Shown: positions 22,004 to 32,200 of the stretch, piece after piece
Position numbering within the stretch: position 1 is the first letter of the stretch
How the letters are laid out: each line of letters opens with the position of its first letter
Assembly: GCA_963210315.1 (NCBI GenBank)
Contig: OY723263.1
Coordinates: 1,054,001-1,118,000, forward strand
Length of the DNA stretch: 64,000 nt
Direction of reading: 5' to 3'
Source: Rhynchopus euleeides
Taxonomy: Eukaryota; Euglenozoa; Diplonemea; Diplonemida; Diplonemidae
Notes under the pieces: generated by a model
Seen by the model: only the letters and a program-made list of their open reading frames with translations
Database searches by the model: none
Told to the model about the DNA's origin: nothing
Position numbers and translations under genes: made by a program

Positions 22004-22642
22004 CGCACAGGCGGGGCGCTCCCCGCCAGCCGTGCCTTCCTGCGTTGAGGGGTGGTGGCCATGAGGTCCTGACAGGTCACAACAAAACATAAAGAAGCCT
22101 GTTCTGACAAGACACGATATTTAGAGGGGGCAGGCGGGGAGGGGGGGAACGGAGGAGGAGGAGGGGGGGGAGGGGAATCGCCTATCAGCAGTGCTTCCAC
22201 CACCCGACCTGCCTCCCTCCCTCCTTCCCCTTCTGTCGAACACACTCTCTTCCACTCCCGCGGTGGTGCTCTGATGAAAATAGATTCTATTGAGCTCTCC
22301 TACAGCGGCATGCGCAAAAATCGCACGTCACGTAGGGCTCGACGCTGATGACTCCTCTTGACATGCAGACTCCGAAAGACTGCAGCTCCTGTCCCTGCCT
22401 GGGCTCAGAGGCTAGGGTGAGCTGGCATTGTGTGACAAGATGTGGTGGTAGTGGTGGGGGTAGGGGTAAATGAGTGGGGCTGATTGGTGTCGCCATGAAG
22501 GGACAAATAGGTGGGTGGCTGGGTGGGGGGGGGGGGGTGGGAGGGAGGGGTGGGGGGAAGGGGTGCGTGCAGTCCACCGCTCGGTATTCTTTTGCTGGTT
22601 TTTTTAGTCCATGTTTCTCAAGCTTGGCTTGTTTACCCGAGC
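22004..22642. other. Intergenic spacer with G-runs
   Basis: Spacer between the helicase and S30. It holds purine-rich GGA/GGG blocks at 22126-22170 and a 12-G run near 22530. Nothing coding recognised. Confidence 0.5.
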
Positions 22643-22837
22643 TTACCCGAGCTTACCCAGGGGCTGGGTGTTCGGCTTGTACGGCTTGCCCTCCTCGTGG
22701 TTGACAAAGCGCTTGTTGTACTGGATGCGCTTCTTGGCCCGCCCGACAGCCCTCTTCTTCCTCTCGGCCTTCGCCACCTTCGGCGTCTGGTTCTTCACCT
22801 TCCCCGCACGGGCGAGGGAGCCGTGGACCTTCCCCAT
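22643..22837 (-). CDS. Small ribosomal subunit protein eS30
   Basis: Component of the 40S ribosomal subunit. 64 residues starting [19 protein letters not shown], almost the family consensus; [15 protein letters not shown] follows. No ubiquitin-like domain precedes it, unlike the animal FAU fusion; the Met sits exactly where free S30 proteins begin. The minus strand just upstream reads ATCCAAG|ATG, so an intron or trans-splice junction directly before the start is possible but not shown. The 3' end is unusual: the 10-bp word GGGTAAGCTC is tandemly repeated at about 22634-22656, and the TAA stop falls inside the repeat, giving a C-terminus TQPLGKLG rather than the usual lysine/asparagine-rich tail. 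Confidence 0.95.
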   Translation of the reverse strand: MGKVHGSLARAGKVKNQTPKVAKAERKKRAVGRAKKRIQYNKRFVNHEEGKPYKPNTQPLGKLG

Positions 22838-23772
22838 CTTGGATAGATGCCTGGGGTGGGTGGTGGTGTCGTGTGGCATGGGGCAACGGGAACAGGGGGG
22901 CGGGGGTGCAAAACAGGCTGGCATGGCAGTGCGGTCTGCTGAGAAAGGCTGGCGGGGAGAGGGGATGCACGTTGCTTCGTGCGGTGGGGCACAGGCCGGG
23001 ACCTGTTGCCATCACGACCGTAGATTTTCCCCGCAGCGCGCCTTCGCTATGCGAAGGGGTTTCCGACCAACGGGTGTACCTCGAGCTTGGCCCAGCGTCG
23101 CACGGACAGGCTTGATTGATGACGTACACATCAGCATAGCAGGTCAGAACACATGTCATCCGCGGTCAGCTGAGGGCACACCCTTCAGGGAACGAAATGA
23201 AAGAAGATGACCCGCAGCAAGGATATGCGGGGATGTCAGCGGAGGGAAAGGCAATACCAGCAACGGCAGAAGAACATCAACAGGTAAAAGTACAAAAAGT
23301 GTCGCTCCAGCTCTGCCCCTATCCTTTACTCCTCTGTCGATATGCAGAATTATTGTAATGTCTGTCGCTTCCGCACCGACAGACTCCCTGATGCGCCTGA
23401 CGAGGGCCAGAGGTGCGGTGGATAGGGGAATGGAGTGAGCAGAACTGAACCGACACGCCCCCCGCAGAAAAGCCGCGTCCTGGGCGGAGGGGATAAAAAT
23501 CACTGGGCTCTTCGGAGCACGTCCCCCCCCCCCCCAATAAAAACAACTCAAATCGAATGGGCCTAAGTAAACCATGGCAAACAGGCAGCAAGAGGTCAGG
23601 TGTGGAAACCCTGAACGTTTGATTTGGCGCACAAACAACACGCCTTGTCTTGTTGATTTGGGAACAACACGGGCGGGAGGGGCCTCCGGAGCTGGGGCTG
23701 GGGGCAAGGGTGCTGTGAAGCACCCGCCACCGCCACCACCAACCCCCAGGCCCACCTCCCCCCTCACCCAAG
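22838..23772. other. Intergenic spacer
   Basis: Spacer between S30 and the carrier. Contains a C-run at 23523-23535 and proline/serine-like low-complexity frames. No gene or repeat family recognised. Confidence 0.5.
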
Positions 23773-24606
23773 CTACACATAGCTCACCTGCGGCGATGTG
23801 AACGAGGCGGAGAACCGGCAGTCCTTCAGAGCCTCATACACTGTGAACGTCACAGCGTGCTGAGGCCAGGCCCTCAGCAGGCAAGACGAGACGCCACGGT
23901 AGAGCCCACGCACCACACCCCCATGATGTGCGTAGATATGGAGACGCTCCCTCACAAACCGGGCGAATGAGATATGGGCCGGGGGGCGTGCAACCTGCCA
24001 CTCGGTCTTCAGCACGTCCAGAGGGTAGACGAAACACCATGAGGCGACGCCTGCCCAGCCTCCGCTGGTGAAGGCAGACCAGCCGCGCTCCTTGGTGAGA
24101 TACTCATACACCCCGAAGTAGAAGCCGAAGGAGGGCACGTCACGCGCCATGGTGATGGGCATGCCCTTCAGCAGGCCGCATAACCCCTGCTGCCGCACGA
24201 TGCTGCGGGTGATGTTGAGCTCTGTCGCAAGGGTGGCGGGGCGGTTGTCGACCTGGGCGATGCACTTCACCAACTCCGTCGGGGAGATGACGAACACGGC
24301 TGCCACGCCGGCTGCCAGACCAGCCACGAAGTGGCCAGTTACCGTGCTGCTGTCGACGTGCTTTATAGCCTCCTCATATGACACGAACAGCGTGGCGTTA
24401 ACCAACCCATTGGTGGAGCAGGGCATCAGCAGCCCTTTCCACATGCTGGTGGCACCCTGCGTCCGCACCATGTGCCTGGCAATGCCGAAGATGCTGCCAC
24501 CCCCCGTCTGCTGGCGGACCTTAATCACATCCAGCGGTTGTGTGAACAGAAGCCCTACACTGCCGGACACTCCTCCCGCGAAGAAGGCATCTGACGCGCT
24601 CGACAT
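23773..24606 (-). CDS. Mitochondrial carrier family (SLC25) protein
   Basis: Inner-membrane metabolite carrier. Single exon, 277 residues, slightly short of the usual 290-310. Three repeats each begin with a PX[D/E]XX[K/R]-type signature: QPLDVIK (23-29), SPTELVK (108-114) and YPLDVLK (194-200). Glycine-rich helix starts (AGGVSGSVG, AGLAAGVAA, GGWAGVASW) mark helices 1, 3 and 5. Overall it resembles the carnitine/basic amino-acid branch (SLC25A20/29/45/47/48), but the substrate cannot be read safely from sequence alone. ATG at 24606, stop TAG. Confidence 0.93.
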   Translation of the reverse strand: MSSASDAFFAGGVSGSVGLLFTQPLDVIKVRQQTGGGSIFGIARHMVRTQGATSMWKGLLMPCSTNGLVNATLFVSYEEAIKHVDSSTVTGHFVAGLAAGVAAVFVISPTELVKCIAQVDNRPATLATELNITRSIVRQQGLCGLLKGMPITMARDVPSFGFYFGVYEYLTKERGWSAFTSGGWAGVASWCFVYPLDVLKTEWQVARPPAHISFARFVRERLHIYAHHGGVVRGLYRGVSSCLLRAWPQHAVTFTVYEALKDCRFSASFTSPQVSYV

Positions 24607-24745
24607 CGTGTGGTAGGCAGTTGGGTAAGGCGGGGTGGTGGGTGGGACACGTATCTCTAAAGACCTTCACAACCGGTCAAGACTGGTCAGAAGATGCACA
24701 TTTGTGGGTGTGGGTGTGGCTTCCTGAAGTGGGATGATGCCGTGT

Positions 24746-24908
24746 GGAGATAGGGGTTACCCCGTGCGGAGGCGGGGGGGTTTTGATCGTCGAGAGTGAA
24801 TGGAAAAGTAAATCTCCCAGCACCTTCTCGCAATGTTAGTCCTTTTTTGTAGTCACTACACCAGATATGTTGCGGAGATAGGGGTTACCCCGTGCGGAGG
24901 CGGGGGGG
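24746..24908. repeat. 35-bp perfect direct repeat, two copies
   Basis: Copies at 24746-24780 and 24874-24908, starting GGAGATAGGGGTTACCCC and ending in a G-run. Each copy has a small hairpin, GGGGTTACCCC. Confidence 0.75.
24785..24862 (+). repeat. Dispersed repeat S, intact copy
   Basis: Begins GTCGAGAGTGAATGG, continues CTCCCAGCACCTTCTCGC, and ends GTAGTCACTACACC. Related copies are at 26981-27037 (continuing at 27242-27259 after an insertion) and 39805-39857. Function unknown; this copy is the uninterrupted version. Confidence 0.6.
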
Positions 24909-25435
24909 GCGGATTGTGCCAGGCGATAGAGGAATGAGTGGAGGATAAAAGGGGGTGGAGGGTGGGGTGGCGCTGAGTGCCCCCTTCTGCTGACCACCGT
25001 GAGTATTTTTCTTGGCTTGCTCAGACCAATGGCGCTGCCCCCGTTGGCGGAAGGGCCAGCAGGGAACTAGCGAATCGAAAGCGGTGGCCGAACTGACCGG
25101 CTGTCTGGCGGCGCCCCCATTCCAGGCTAGAGTGGCAGGGCTCAGGACAGCCGGGGCGGACGCTGTTATGTTGACTCACACCCGGGCCCTTTGACTGGTG
25201 GGCACCCCCGCCTCTAGATTGCGGGGGGGCTGCGAGCTGCGCACAGCACACACGCCAGTTGTTGTTGTTGCTGGAGCGCCTAACGCACCGAGCGAACTCT
25301 GATACGACGCACGTCTGCACCTCGGCGTGCACTGCGCCAGGCACCATGACTTAACTCGCGGCAGGAGTGGGTGGAGCGGCAACCACCACTGTGTGGGCTA
25401 GGTGGATGTCATCACGCCTCAGCTGTGTCACCCGG

Positions 25436-25786
25436 TTACCGTGCCTCGTATTGCACGGGAACATCACCACGCTTCTTGTAGAGAATACGGTTGCCGCAAG
25501 ACTGGCACCGGACAGGGTCAGCGTGCGTCAGCTGTGTCTCCTCGTTGCAGTCAGTGCACAGGTAAGTCGTCTGCTTTTTCTTGGTTTTGCTTGCAAGCTC
25601 TGCGATATCAGAGGCAGCGGCAGACCGCATGCCAGTCGACGCCGTCTGGGGTCCCAGCGAGGTTCCGGCGGAGATGTCAGATGCAGAGGCCTTCGCCAGG
25701 AACTGCTTCGTAATCCCCTGCACACCGATCTCACCGGACGTCTGCGTCGTCGGCTGCGGTTGCGTTCCCGCCTGTGACCCGCTCAT
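25436..25786 (-). CDS. RNA polymerase I/II/III shared subunit RPABC4 (Rpb12)
   Basis: Small zinc subunit common to the three nuclear RNA polymerases. 116 residues. The C-terminal 45 carry the family signature YLCTDC...DPVRCQSCGNRILYKKR...QYEAR, with zinc cysteines C77, C80, C94 and C97. The invariant DP-R-C--CG-RI-YKKR block and basic/aromatic tail match human POLR2K and yeast Rpc10. The first roughly 70 residues are a Ser/Ala/Gln-rich extension absent from the 58-70-residue relatives. The extension is in one frame with its own ATG (25786); whether a shorter internal start is used cannot be told. Stop TAA. Confidence 0.95.
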   Translation of the reverse strand: MSGSQAGTQPQPTTQTSGEIGVQGITKQFLAKASASDISAGTSLGPQTASTGMRSAAASDIAELASKTKKKQTTYLCTDCNEETQLTHADPVRCQSCGNRILYKKRGDVPVQYEAR

Positions 25787-26521
25787 CTTGAAGTATCCCG
25801 AATGTTACAAACCAAAGCTCTGTTGCAGGGATGCGGTGTCTTGCAGGTGAGTGAGACGAAACAAGTGTCTTGTTGTTCCCATCGGGTGTTGGTAGGGGTT
25901 CCTCATGTGGTGCATGACAACAGGGGAGGGGGAGGGGTATCGGACATAGATGTTGCCGCAGAATTTCGGTTCGTTGCCGGAACTTCCTGCGGCGTGTTTG
26001 CCTTAACCGTTGCTCAGCGCTTCCTCGGGCCGCTTGCCCCTCCTTTGTGCTCTTGCATTCTGCACTACGCACTACGCAATGCGCTCCCAAGAAACCCCCC
26101 CTCCCCCACACGCACACACAAGACACCAGCTTACACGGTTTCCTCGTTGCCCCATCAACGAAGAGGGAATTCCTTCCGAACCCGAGAGCATCCCGACCAG
26201 ACCACGGGAAGACGAACCCTCAACTCATGGCAACGCAATGATGCAGGGCCGCGGAAGAACTACCTGCATTTATTGTGCCAGTGTCACCTACGACGCCTTC
26301 AAGCGCCCAAGAGACCCCATAACCCGGCAGCCGTCTCTGTATTTTTGGATGAGAGGTTTGCCTCGGCGAGAGTCGCTTGGATTGGAACAATTCTTCAGTC
26401 ACTACACCTCCCCCCCCACCCCCCCGCCCCTCACCCACTTCCCCCTGTTTGCTCTGAACACACTCCTTTTCAAACGATTGCTTGCAAGATTGGAGGGGCG
26501 CTGTTTTGCACCCTTCTTCAA

Positions 26522-26640
26522 TTTTTGAACAATTTTGGACGCTTTTGGCCGTGCTATTCGCAGCCCCACCCGGTGCGAGGAACCGCTATGATGGCCGCGC
26601 GGTGGCATCGCCTGATATCGCCTCTTCCTCTGTTCCTTGT
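26522..26640 (-). mobile_element. Repeat R copy (LINE-like 3' end), diverged
   Basis: Matches the 47012-47195 copy over GGCCGTGCT, GGTGCGAGG and CGCCTCTTCCTCT. In the minus sense it ends with the AAA(T)TTGTTCAAAAATT-type tail. Treated as a 5'-truncated, old copy. Confidence 0.5.
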
Positions 26641-27037
26641 AAGGAAGGGTGAGGGGACGCCCCTATGCCCAAGCTGTTTACCTGTGCCGAATCTTTGCCT
26701 GGGCTGCCGCACAGGCTACTTTCCGTCAGCTGCCACAAAGCACACCTAGAAACGTCACTTCAGCATCGCCTGAAGTCGTGCGTAGGCCACCGTTGGCAGG
26801 AACTGAATTGACACTTTCCGCGCGAAGAGCGTGCCCCCACCGAAATTAAACCATCCTTGCTACGACCCACCCAACACCAGTCCCATATCCCTGCCCACCC
26901 TCGCAAACCCGAGGCTAGCTAGCTCTGGGCGGTGGGTTTGCCATATTCCCGAGGGGGCAATGGATGGGGGGGATGTGATATCGTCGAAAGTGAAAGGCAA
27001 GACGAGTCTCCCGACACCCTCGAGCAATGTGAGTCCT

Positions 27038-27246
27038 TGAACGATTTGAACGATTTTTGGCCGTGCTCGTAGCATTCCCCGTTGAGGGGGTCGCTATTTC
27101 GTGTTCTCCTGGCCGCACGGAGGCATTGCCTTACGTCGCCTCTTCCTCTTTTCCTTTGGTGGTGTGTTGGTCTGGCACAGAGGGCGGGACCGTGCTGATA
27201 TGCACAGTGACGACTCCTTCTTGCACAGTGACGACTCCTTCTTGCA
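27038..27246 (-). mobile_element. Repeat R copy (LINE-like 3' end) inserted in repeat S
   Basis: Minus sense: GTCGTCACTGTGCATATCAG ... ACGAGCACGGCC, then the tail AAAAATCGTTCAAATCGTTC. Very similar to 47012-47195. The plus strand also has a local duplication of CACAGTGACGACTCCTTCTT at 27203-27245. Flanking sequence matches repeat S on both sides (26981-27037 and 27242-27259), as expected for insertion into an S copy. Confidence 0.65.
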
Positions 27247-28070
27247 GTCAATACACCAGTGGTGTAATGAGCGGTGGTGGGGGGGGGGGGGCGGGTTCTT
27301 TTTGTTTCATTTTTTCCCCGGCAAGATTCGGGCACAACAACAAAAAAAACGGCAGGGATGGGTGAGATCAGAACGCCGCTACGCCTTGTCGCTCGAAAAG
27401 AAAATCGAGACAACCAACATGCAGAAAAAACATATGGAAAAACACACACCCACCTCCCCGCTCTCCGACCTTTCGAATCATATCAGCTAAACCACCATTG
27501 CACTTGAAGACCAAGAGCAGATGCAACCATTCCAGAGAATGGGGAAAGGGGGGCTCATTTCACTTGCTAACGAACGCCTCCCACAGAGACACCGTATTCT
27601 CGCAGGAGAATATAGTATGCCTTTCATAGAAAGATCTTGGCGTGCACATGGGCTCGACAGGGGATGGGTGTGAAGGGGGGGGGGTTATTTTTTTGTGGCT
27701 GTGTGAAAATGCGAGGGGGGAACTGATCTAACTTCCCCACCGCAGGCTTTGTTTCACAGAAAAAATGGAGATGGCGAGATGCGATGCTGAGATGCGTGCA
27801 GCCGAGCAGAGAGAGAGAGAGAGAGGGATAATACATCGAGGAGGAAGGGATGGGCGGCGCTGCCAGCGCCGCACTGGCTTGGCTTTCTGAGCCAGATAAA
27901 AGGAGCATGGCCCAGCCCGAACGGATCCTGGAACCTCTGAAACACCACAGGCCCCATACCCTCCTACGTGGGATAGCAATTGGGCAGGAAGCGGAGAGCA
28001 CCTCGTGGAAGCGTGAAGCATCCTGCACAGCACCCCGCCCCGTGTATATCGCTCTCTACGCAGTTTGTGC

Positions 28071-29200
28071 TCACAGCTTGTGCTCCTTGTGGAAAGAGCT
28101 CGAGTGGTCCTGCCATTCGGTGTACGTCTTCAGCTCCTGGACAGGGTTGAGAAGCTCCTTAATCCTGCGGGTGTTGGGGGTGTGTTGGTGGTGGTGGGCA
28201 CAAATTGTAGCAGAGGCGAAGGAGCAGGCGCACTGAAGCCATGTCCCATTAAGTTCTCAACAAAAGCCCCCGCGGAATTACACCCTCACCCACCCACCCC
28301 CCAATGAGGAAAGGCGATGTGGGCAGCAGATATCGGATGCATACCGCTGCATGACAGCATCCTTCTTGCCCTTCCGCTTGTGCCACACTTTGATACGGAT
28401 GCCAGCCCCCGTGTCCTTCTTGTTAGCGTGAATCTCGTTCGATATCGCCACGATTTCATCGTCCTCGATCTCGGCAGAGGTGAACCGCTGGCCGATTGCC
28501 GACATCAGCAGGTATTTCCAGAAGTTGTCACTGTGAGGGGAAGGTGTGGTGAGCGATGCCCCGTCAGACGGTTCCGATTCACCACCAGGCATCAGGATGG
28601 TTTGCTATGAGGTGTCGGGAGTGTGCTTCCTGAGAACTCCCCTCTATATTTGAGTCGGGATGCACAGGGCGAATCCAACAACAGTGAGGACAATGTCAGT
28701 CTTGTGACAAGGAATAATGCGGGCTCCTGAGGCGAACCGAAGACACAACACATACCACTTCTTGCTGAGCATGAAGGTCCAGGTGCCGCCTTCCCGCAGC
28801 TCCACATCCTCCCACTCGGGGCGCACTCCCGCCCGGCAGAGGGTGAACCCCTGCTTGTTCTCCTGCTCGTTCAGCTCGCTGGGCTTGGGAAGCTCCATAA
28901 AGAAAACCCAAAAGTCCTGTTGGTGGTGGCAGAGGGTGTTGTCAGTCCGGATTCCCCCCTACATCACCATGAAGGCCACGCGAAGGAGTTCGGAACAAAT
29001 GGGTTCGACGCTGGCATCAAAACACCCCCCCCCCCTCTCTCACCCACACGGAGTCTGCACATATCGCATGGCCATACCTGCACCGTCTTGATGTCAAACT
29101 CAATCTTGATAGTGCAGTTGCTGTAGGATTCACCCTCCTGCGGCAGCCCCTTGCAGAACCAGTAGTTCCATGTCATGAACATGGGTTTTGTCATCGCCAT
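28071..29200 (-). CDS. eIF4E-family cap-binding protein, 4EHP (class II)-like, four exons
   Basis: Binds the mRNA 5' cap. Four exons joined in frame: 29078-29200, 28756-28916, 28345-28530 and 28071-28164. Introns 28917-29077, 28531-28755 and 28165-28344 have donors GTATGG, GTATGT and GTATGC with AG acceptors. The product is 187 residues. TWNYWFCKG (10-18) and TVQDFWVFF (39-47) match the conserved eIF4E fold. The cap-stacking second Trp is kept in RPEWED (Trp76, Glu77), as is the triphosphate-side Trp144 with following basic residues. The first cap-stacking Trp is replaced by Tyr26 (ESYSN), as in 4EHP/class II, and the C-terminus has ELKTYTEWQDHS like the YKTHTDS of 4EHP. Class II members are often translational repressors. 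The N-terminus is short; an upstream exon is possible. Confidence 0.88.
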
Positions 29201-32200
29201 TTGAAGGCCCGCTGCCGACTCGGGCTGAGGATGCCTGTGTGGATGCTGGGTCCGCCGCCCGCTGTACCTGGCGGAGGCACCTGCTGTTCCCTGCAGGCAG
29301 TGTGTGTGTGGGTCTAACGAGGCAGCGGAGCGCACGTCAAGAGCAGGTGGGACAAAGACTCTGCACTCGAAAAAGCAGACTGCCCAAAGCTTCAGCGACG
29401 ATGCGGGAGCAAGGCAGGCACCATACAACCGTACACCCTTTGTGATCATGTGGCTGTCGCATGCTTGGTGTGCGGTGTCGCGAGATGCACAACGTCGTGT
29501 TGACGGGGGCGGGGGAGGGTGGGGTGGCGGGGGAGGCATCGCCCTATCTTCTGCAACATCACCATTTTTCCGTCTGTCCACAGTCACTTTGTTTCGTGCG
29601 GGAGGTGGTATGTGTTGTGTGAGTAGGGGGGGGGGGGGGGAGGGGGGGGCGAGGGCGCTCATAATATCTGCCATATTCTGTGTGCTGCACGTGAGAGATT
29701 GTTTCTGCTTTTGACCTGCTTTGACATTTGGCAATTTTTTTGCCCTTTTTCACGGCAAAATAAAAATCTGACCCCCGGCTGGCTTACAGAATGCAACCAG
29801 ATTGTTGATTCGGTGATCAAAGGCTTGCCGCAACGAACGGGGGAGGTGCATGATATATTGTCACCCCTTCGGGTCAAAAATCAGACTGGCATGACTTCAT
29901 TCGTAGAGGAAATGCTTTCTTCGCTATGGCCATTATCTTATCGGTTGATCACAAGTCGGGGCTGCGTGCGTATGACGTCAGACGGCAAATCTGGAGGAAA
30001 CTGTCCTGCGTGATCCCCACCAGCTTGGCTGAGTCAGCAGCCGCAGAACTCCTATAAGTTAAAGTATGGCACAACCCCCTCACTGATCCGTTTCTTCTGT
30101 TGGATGATTCGTTTCTTTCGACGAATGTTTCTGTTCACCACCACTCGACCCTCCACCGCTCTCGAGACAACCACAAAGGTGCCAGTCGAATCTGTGGCGG
30201 TGTGCGGAATGGGGGGGGAAATGGCGGTCCAGCAAAACACGAGAAAGAGAACGCCATAGCGGAGGATTTTGGGTGCATTGTTTTCCGGCAAAAAAAAGAA
30301 GACAACAAAAAATAAAAAAGGGAGAGAAATGTGGTGGAGGAATCGGTGCAGAATAAAGTATTTTTTTCCGGCATTTTTTTTGGTTTCTCTCTTTCTGGAC
30401 CCTTTCCGTCTTTCGTTATTCTTTTTAGTGGTTCCGAGCAGTTCAAATTATAATAATTCCTGGACACCACCTTCAGTTTTCTTTCTCTGGTATCGACGGG
30501 CACCCAACCTTGATGTAGAGATAACCTGGATTGCCGATGTATGTGTCGGTACAACATCTCACTTCACATGGATGAAGCCGACCAACATCTTGTTCCACGC
30601 AAAAAATCAGACTGATCTCCGAGGTATGTCCACCGCTTCACTTGACGAAGCAAACATAAGATCTGGTAGAAGTATCATAACCGCTGTGCGCAACATCGGA
30701 GGACACGCCCAACAGGACGACGCACAGTTGATGATAGTCGTTTGCTAACGCATGATTACGGTATTCAAAAGGGGTGCTCTGGGGATGACAACACCTGGTT
30801 GTGCTTCCAGCTTCTCGGAGCTATCCCAGAAACCGTGAGAACCGGACAGGCGGGAAAAGTTCTCAGGGCGGCTGAACCTTCTTCATTAAACTGCCCCACG
30901 CAACATCCTACAGGACGCCAGAATTGAGGAACGACCAAAACACACGGGTGGCCCATGGGTCCCACCTTTGAATTGATTTGGCCGGACCGTTCTCGGAGGG
31001 AAGGGGGGGGGGGTGGGAGAGAGGGGTCACCTCAGTTGATTCCTACTTCTTTTCAACAAACTGACACATTCGGAAACGGGTTTCGCTGGACCTGGGGGAG
31101 GGGGCCCTTCAAACCCAGTGGCATTTGCGACGAGGCAGAACCGAAAACAACGTCTTTCGGGCATGGGGGGGGGGGGGGGGGGAGGGTGCGGAGAGGGGCG
31201 CATTGATGGAGGGTGGTGAAGTCACAAGATACCCTGCCGAAGCAAACCCTCATTTTTTGGGGTATTTTTCCCGGAATTTTCCCGGCAAGCAACAGCCGCA
31301 ATATTCAGGAGTTTGATGTGTCCCTCTCTGAAATTCTTGTTGGGGCAGTGCAACCACCCGCCCCCATTCATTTTGTTGCATGGCACCGACAGCCACCAAT
31401 AACAACTAACGCAACGAGACACCCCCCAGGCAGCGGCGCGCACCTCTTTTTTTTTGGGTGTCGACAATCACAGGCACTGCGAGAGCTAGGCCACTGCACA
31501 GACCAGTTCTGTCCCATTTGACACCCCCCCTTTTTTTTGAACTACCTGAGACAACGACACACTGCAGCAGTTAGGAAAGGAGAGCAAATTGGTCACACAA
31601 TATACCATCAGCTTCAGCCACCGGTAGGATCTGAATGCCGTTACAGGAGTATCATGAACAAGAACCCCCACCATCACACTCAGGTCAATGGGTGTGTGGG
31701 TGTGGGTGGATGCAGGAGAATCGCGACACGACAGTGAAACGCTCCTGGAGAGCAAACCAATAAGACGGAGAGAACACGTGGGGGCGGGGGCGGGAACAGT
31801 AGCTCTGCATGGGCAGCAGGGGCTGGGGTGGGGGACGGAAGTGAAATCAAGGTGTGTAAGGAGGGAATTGCATATTCAAGAGACGAGGAGACGGGGTTAC
31901 GGTAGGCAAACAACGCTGCGTACATTTGAAGGAGGGGGGTATGGGAGGATTAATACTGAGACGAGTGTAAAGTTGTTTGGCCCCGCCCCCTCGAGCTGAA
32001 CGGTTCGGAACCAGGCATTAAGTTTTCAGCTAGAGGAGGCAAAATAAAGTCGGAACAAGGTGTTGCTAGTAGCAGTGACGGTGCGTCACAGTTGCTGGTG
32101 ACAGTAACGACGACCAGAGCCGACACTGGTCCTGGTGGGTTAGAACCGGTAAGGCCCATAAAGAAAAGACTTTTCGATAGGTTTACCCCGGTCAGCGGTG

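Larger units (their letters stand above)
24607..25435. other. Intergenic spacer with short direct repeats
   Basis: Contains a 35-bp identical direct repeat at 24746-24780 and 24874-24908, built around GATAGGGGTTACCCCG and GCGGAGGCGGGG. Between and around the copies is one member of a dispersed roughly 80-bp family (24785-24862). No gene seen. Confidence 0.6.
25787..28070. other. Intergenic spacer with LINE-like 3' fragments
   Basis: 2.3 kb between RPABC4 and the eIF4E-like gene. Holds two truncated copies of repeat R (26522-26640 and 27038-27246), part of repeat S, a GA microsatellite at about 27808-27829, and G-runs near 27277 and 27676. No gene recognised. Confidence 0.6.

Noticed and set aside
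22004..22090. Upstream ATG (22090) as helicase start
   Set aside because: Adds 29 unconserved residues; RTEL1 proteins start at the MP--V-NG-PVDFP block encoded from 22003. An AG at 22040-22050 could be a splice acceptor before the true start.
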